The notes under the pieces: model-generated
Seen by the model: only the letters and a program-made list of their open reading frames with translations
Told to the model about the DNA's origin: nothing
Databases searched by the model: none
DNA from: SIG575 sp045595725
GTDB lineage: Bacteria; Bacillota; Clostridia; Oscillospirales; Acutalibacteraceae
DNA: 7,801 nt
Assembly (NCBI GenBank): GCA_045595725.1
Contig: JAZOAY010000092.1
Location: 1 to 7,801, forward strand
Direction of reading: 5' to 3'
Shown here: positions 5,701-7,801 of the stretch, piece after piece
Position numbering within the stretch: the first letter of the stretch is position 1
Layout of the letters: each line of letters begins with the position of its first letter
Program-made: the position numbers and the translations under genes

Positions 5701-7767
5701 TCAGAACTTCATTGCAACGTCCCAAGCCTGCCAGATAACAGTTCTGAGGTTTCCGACTTTTGAAGCGTCACCAACGATGTGAACATGTTTTGCTTTTTCA
5801 GCAACAGGAGCAGGTTTGTAACCAACTGAAAGGATAACGTTGTCAGCGGGAACGTCAATTGTTTTGCCGTCTTTAGTAGCAATTGTAACACCGTCTGCAC
5901 GGATTTCAGTTGTTTTTGATTCAAGGTAAACGGGAACATTGTTAGCCTTGAAGCAGTCACGAAGGAAGCTTGTGTTTGCAAGAGCAACACCGGGAGTTGT
6001 GATAAGGTCATCCTGCATTTCAACAATTACAGGTTTTTTGCCCTGAAGGAAGAGGTCATAAGCGATTTCACAACCTGTAAGACCGCCACCGACAATAACA
6101 ACGTTGTCACCAACTGTCTTTTTACCGAGAAGGTAATCACATGCTTCGATACCGTATTCTGCAGCGCCCTTAACGGGAATCTTGTTGGGAGTTGAACCTG
6201 TAGCAACAACAACTTCGTCAGCACCGAGAGAGTTAATGTCTTTAACTTCTGTGTTGAATTTTACTGTAATTGAGGGGTGTTTCTGAACTTCACGGTTGTA
6301 CCAAGCAATAAGGTCACGGTCTTTTTCTTTGAAAGAGGGAGCTGCAGCAGCAATGAATACACCGCCGAGAACGTCACTCTTTTCATAGATTGTAACTTTA
6401 TGACCGCGTTTTGCAGCAACAATAGCAACTTCCATACCGCCGATACCGCCGCCGATAACAGCAATGTTTTTCTGTTTCTTAGCGGGAACAATCTTGTATT
6501 TCTTTGACTGCATTGTAAGGGGGTTAAGTGCGCAACGTGAAAGACCCATTGTGTCTTTAAGGTCCTGAGTATTTGCGTGACCTTTTGAGGTTGAGAAGTT
6601 GAAGCAACCGCTGTGACAGCAGATACAGGGTTTGATGTCTTCAAGTCTGTCTTCGATAAGTTTTGTGATCCATTCGGGGTCAACGAGGAACTGACGGGCA
6701 ATACCCACACCGTCAATTTTGCCTTCAGCAATAGCTTCTGCACCAACGTCGGGTTCCATACGGCCTGCACATACAACAGGAATGTCAACAAACTTTTTGA
6801 TGTGAGCAACATCTTCAAGGTTACAGTTCTGAGGCATGTACATGGGGGGATGTGCCCAGTACCATGAGTCGTATGTACCATTGTCAGCGTTGAGCATGTC
6901 GTAACCTGCATCCTGAAGGTATTTAGCAGCCTTTTCAGATTCTTCCATGTTACGGCCGACTTCTGTGTATTCTTCACCAGGCATTGCACCTTCGCAGAAG
7001 CCCTTCATTTTTGATTCTACTGAATAACGGAGAGATACGGGGTAATCGTCACCGCATGACTCTTTGATTGCTTTTACTACTTCGGTAGCAAAGCGGTATC
7101 TGTTTTCAAAGTTTCCGCCGTATTCGTCAGTACGTTTGTTGAAGAATTCGATAGCAAACTGGTCAAGAAGATAACCTTCGTGAACAGCGTGAACTTCAAC
7201 ACCGTCAACACCTGCATCGCGGCAGAGTTTTGCAGTTTTTGCAAATGCTTCAATAATTTCATGAATCTGATGTTTTGTCATTTCAGGACAAATGATGTCA
7301 GGAGCCCAACGTGCAGGCTGGGGAGAAGGACAAGCAAGTTCATGTGATGTATCAATAATGGGTTTTACAATTGCACGTGTTATTTTATTTCTGTGAAGGG
7401 GTGCAACAAGTTCAGTGATAGCCCATGAACGGCCCATACCTGCAGTAAGCTGAACAAACAGCTTTGCACCTGTCTTGTGGATTTCATCCATAAATTCTTT
7501 CAACTCTTCGAACATCTTGGGGTTCTGCCAGAGCCATTTGCCCCAGAAAGTATCACGAAGGGGAGCGATACCGGGGATGATAAGACCTACATTGTTCTTT
7601 GCTCTTTCAATAAAGAGTTTTGCTGCTTCCTTGTCAAAATGGCAACCGCCAAGTTCAAACCAACCGAAAAGAGATGTACCGCCCATGGGACACATAACGA
7701 TTCTGTTTTTAATTTCAACATTACCGATTTTCCAGGGGGTAAACAGGGCTTCGTACTGTTTGTCCAT
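5701..7767 (-). CDS. OYE-family FMN/4Fe-4S/FAD enoate (2,4-dienoyl-CoA-type) reductase
   Basis: 688 residues with the three-part layout of 2,4-dienoyl-CoA reductase FadH, clostridial 2-enoate reductases and BaiCD/BaiH bile-acid enzymes. Residues 5 to about 375 are the Old Yellow Enzyme TIM barrel with FMN. Expected active-site residues are H193 and H196 in HAVHEGYLLDQF, Y199, the RTDEYGGNFENR signature (212-223) and H306 in a WYWAHPP segment. The cluster cysteines are C381, C384, C388 and C412. An FAD-binding GGGIGG (439-444) and an NAD(P)H-binding GGGLTG (560-565) Rossmann domain follow, ending with GDASKVGNLRTVIWQAW. The reaction should be NAD(P)H-dependent reduction of an activated C=C bond. 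The true substrate (enoate, enoyl-CoA, or a steroid- or aromatic-type enone) is not decidable here. The ATG at 7767 is preferred over the in-frame GTG at 7776, because AAGGAAG ends 8 bases before the ATG. Soluble and probably oxygen-sensitive. Any promoter lies outside the window. Confidence 0.93.
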   Translation of the reverse strand: MDKQYEALFTPWKIGNVEIKNRIVMCPMGGTSLFGWFELGGCHFDKEAAKLFIERAKNNVGLIIPGIAPLRDTFWGKWLWQNPKMFEELKEFMDEIHKTGAKLFVQLTAGMGRSWAITELVAPLHRNKITRAIVKPIIDTSHELACPSPQPARWAPDIICPEMTKHQIHEIIEAFAKTAKLCRDAGVDGVEVHAVHEGYLLDQFAIEFFNKRTDEYGGNFENRYRFATEVVKAIKESCGDDYPVSLRYSVESKMKGFCEGAMPGEEYTEVGRNMEESEKAAKYLQDAGYDMLNADNGTYDSWYWAHPPMYMPQNCNLEDVAHIKKFVDIPVVCAGRMEPDVGAEAIAEGKIDGVGIARQFLVDPEWITKLIEDRLEDIKPCICCHSGCFNFSTSKGHANTQDLKDTMGLSRCALNPLTMQSKKYKIVPAKKQKNIAVIGGGIGGMEVAIVAAKRGHKVTIYEKSDVLGGVFIAAAAPSFKEKDRDLIAWYNREVQKHPSITVKFNTEVKDINSLGADEVVVATGSTPNKIPVKGAAEYGIEACDYLLGKKTVGDNVVIVGGGLTGCEIAYDLFLQGKKPVIVEMQDDLITTPGVALANTSFLRDCFKANNVPVYLESKTTEIRADGVTIATKDGKTIDVPADNVILSVGYKPAPVAEKAKHVHIVGDASKVGNLRTVIWQAWDVAMKF

Positions 7768-7775
7768 TGAAAACA

Positions 7776-7782
7776 CTTCCTT
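7776..7782 (-). promoter_or_regulatory. Ribosome binding site deciding the reductase start
   Basis: AAGGAAG is followed by an 8-base spacer and the ATG at 7767. The upstream in-frame GTG at 7776 overlaps this site, so it cannot use it. Confidence 0.75.
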
Positions 7783-7801
7783 ATCTTAATTTGTGTTAAC
7801 A

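Noticed and set aside
6261..6989. 242-codon minus-strand frame inside the enoate reductase gene
   Set aside because: Alternate-frame shadow with Leu/Thr/Val-biased low-complexity sequence. The overlapping frame carries all the cysteine and Rossmann motifs.
5701..7767. Naming the flavoenzyme baiCD or fadH
   Set aside because: The domain layout fits the whole superfamily. No bai operon partners or beta-oxidation genes are in the window, and the iron-sulfur spacing differs from FadH.
7768..7776. GTG start giving a reductase 3 residues longer
   Set aside because: The GTG overlaps the AAGGAAG ribosome binding site. The ATG at 7767 has an 8-base spacing to it.

Overview
The window looks like one end of a contig from an AT-leaning anaerobic Firmicute, most likely a gut clostridium of the Oscillospirales/Ruminococcaceae type. 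The grounds are a leucine-type T-box leader, consensus sigma-A promoters with 17-base spacers, AGGAGG ribosome binding sites, an OYE-type iron-sulfur enoate reductase and the AGA/GAA-rich codon use. The genus cannot be named from sequence alone. All genes lie on the minus strand, so the biological reading direction is from high to low coordinates.

Layout, in transcription order. (1) 7767-5701 encodes a 688-residue OYE/2,4-dienoyl-CoA-reductase-like flavoenzyme (FMN, 4Fe-4S and FAD domains), closed by a good intrinsic terminator at 5663-5631. (2) 5700-5378 has no gene and holds a nested inverted repeat at 5456-5583. (3) A consensus promoter (5377-5349) drives a complete T-box riboswitch (about 5342-5059). 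Its best specifier is CUC (Leu), its acceptor-binding bulge is UGGU, and it has overlapping antiterminator and terminator helices. (4) The T-box controls a two-gene operon separated by 3 bases: a 469-residue LeuA-like protein (5042-3633) and an 826-residue fusion of a xylose-isomerase-like TIM barrel with an acyl-CoA synthetase (3629-1149). A hairpin follows. (5) A separate consensus promoter drives a branched-chain aminotransferase (1026 to the contig end), which is cut off.

The first 32 bases are not genomic. They are the reverse complement of the standard MGI/BGI (DNBSEQ) library adapter, and the aminotransferase reading frame leaves its family consensus exactly at this junction.

The most interesting biology is the T-box operon. 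The LeuA-like protein keeps the leucine-binding regulatory domain but has lost the metal ligands and catalytic motifs of 2-isopropylmalate synthase, and it is co-transcribed with an uncommon TIM-barrel/acyl-CoA ligase fusion. With an aminotransferase and an enoate reductase as neighbours, a leucine-responsive branched-chain acid/acyl-CoA pathway is a reasonable hypothesis, but nothing in the sequence proves it.
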